Of a stretch of DNA of 64,000 nt, positions 63,727-64,000 are shown one piece after another. Position numbers and translations under genes: made by a program. Source of the stretch: Microbacterium sp. AZCO (GTDB taxonomy: Bacteria > Actinomycetota > Actinomycetes > Actinomycetales > Microbacteriaceae); contig NZ_CP154857.1 of NCBI RefSeq assembly GCF_039614715.1, positions 806,001 to 870,000 on the forward strand, in the 5' to 3' direction. How positions within the stretch are numbered: the first letter of the stretch is position 1; every line of letters starts with the position of its first letter. Below the pieces are notes generated by a model. The model made no database searches, was not told the origin of the DNA, and worked only from the letters and a program-made list of their open reading frames with translations.

Positions 63727-64000
63727 ATGGGGAGAACAGTCGTCGGGCTGGAGATCACGGAAGAGAGCGTGAGAGCAGCCCAGATCGCGATCGGGCGCAC
63801 ACCGCAGCTGGTGGGGTACGGCGAAGTACCGCTTCCGGCTGACGCCGCGCGCGATTCCGAGATCCAGGATGCCGGAGCCGTCGCCGTGGCCCTCCGTCAG
63901 CTGTGGACGGGGGCGGGCTTCAAGGGCAAAGAGGTCATCCTCGGCGTCGCGAGCCGGCGGATCCTCGTGCGCGAGTACACGACTCAGGCGATGAAGCCCG
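63727..64000 (+). CDS. pilM: Type IV pilus assembly protein PilM (3' partial)
   Basis: The first 91 codons of a PilM homologue, an actin-like cytoplasmic protein that links PilN/PilO to the motor. MGRTVVGLEITEESVRAAQI, then GYGEVPLPADAARD and AVAVALRQLWTGAGFKGKEVILG, match the start of PilM (ASKHA phosphate-1 loop GLEI). A strong AGGGGAGG ribosome site precedes the ATG. It is cut by the window end; pilN, pilO and the motor genes are expected to follow. Confidence 0.9.
   Translation, partial: MGRTVVGLEITEESVRAAQIAIGRTPQLVGYGEVPLPADAARDSEIQDAGAVAVALRQLWTGAGFKGKEVILGVASRRILVREYTTQAMKP

Overview
The window is very GC-rich, dense with short 4-bp gene overlaps, uses many GTG starts and has several start codons sitting 6-7 bases after a -10-like hexamer (leaderless style). 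Together with a Wadjet/Mks condensin locus, an LPXTG-type surface protein, tRNA-Pro-anchored island and Microbacterium-like gene content (DUF1905, DUF6541, DUF4287, DUF1294, PxKF proteins), this points to an actinobacterium of the Microbacteriaceae, most likely Microbacterium or a close relative. That assignment is by gene content only.

Bases 1-7451 look like the right end of a genomic island integrated in a tRNA-Pro gene: a displaced tRNA 3' end plus the native tRNA terminator sit at 7415-7488. The cargo is metal and metalloid handling: a P1B-type ATPase (5' end outside the window), a membrane-anchored DsbA-like oxidoreductase, a FAD monooxygenase, a thioredoxin-like protein with a tiny zinc-ribbon partner, and a MerR-controlled set (small CCSFF protein, MerR regulator, MerT/MerF-like transporter) followed by an ACR3-like arsenic exporter.

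7.5-20.7 kb is ordinary chromosome: AraC regulator, GNAT acetyltransferase, FAD oxidoreductase, phospholipase D, a UvrD/Rep helicase, a divergent pair of UBP zinc-finger protein and cNMP-domain/thioredoxin-reductase fusion, a TetR-methyltransferase-SDR group with a clear TetR palindrome, and ASCH and PLAT-like proteins. 20.9-27.7 kb holds a small metallopeptidase and then jetA-jetB-jetC of a type I Wadjet (MksFEB) system. The nuclease gene jetD is absent; its usual slot is taken by a translationally coupled F420-dependent-NADP-reductase-like gene.

27.7-39.0 kb is metabolism: an SDR/FAH pair (deoxy-sugar acid catabolism), a Rho_N-domain protein, YjbR, a GH13 glucosidase, and a four-gene operon (MHS transporter, amidohydrolase, TPP decarboxylase, ureohydrolase) next to a double-length Lrp regulator, which fits guanidino-compound or arginine catabolism. 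39-57.6 kb is cell-surface and housekeeping material: a large Ig-repeat LPTTG protein divergent from a tail-collar protein, a patatin with internal membrane segments, an L,D-transpeptidase, a mismatch glycosylase, an aldo-keto reductase, a secreted beta-helix protein, MFS/GT2, a PxKF protein and an MDR reductase. Palindromic intergenic repeats (core CCCCGAGCTTGTCGAGGGG) cluster here.

57.6-64.0 kb begins a type IV pilus operon: a DUF6541 membrane protein upstream, then a strong promoter with an 18-bp palindrome between its -35 and -10 boxes, a structured leader of about 190 nt, major pilin, an internal hairpin, three minor-pilin-like genes, prepilin peptidase pilD and the start of pilM (cut by the window end).
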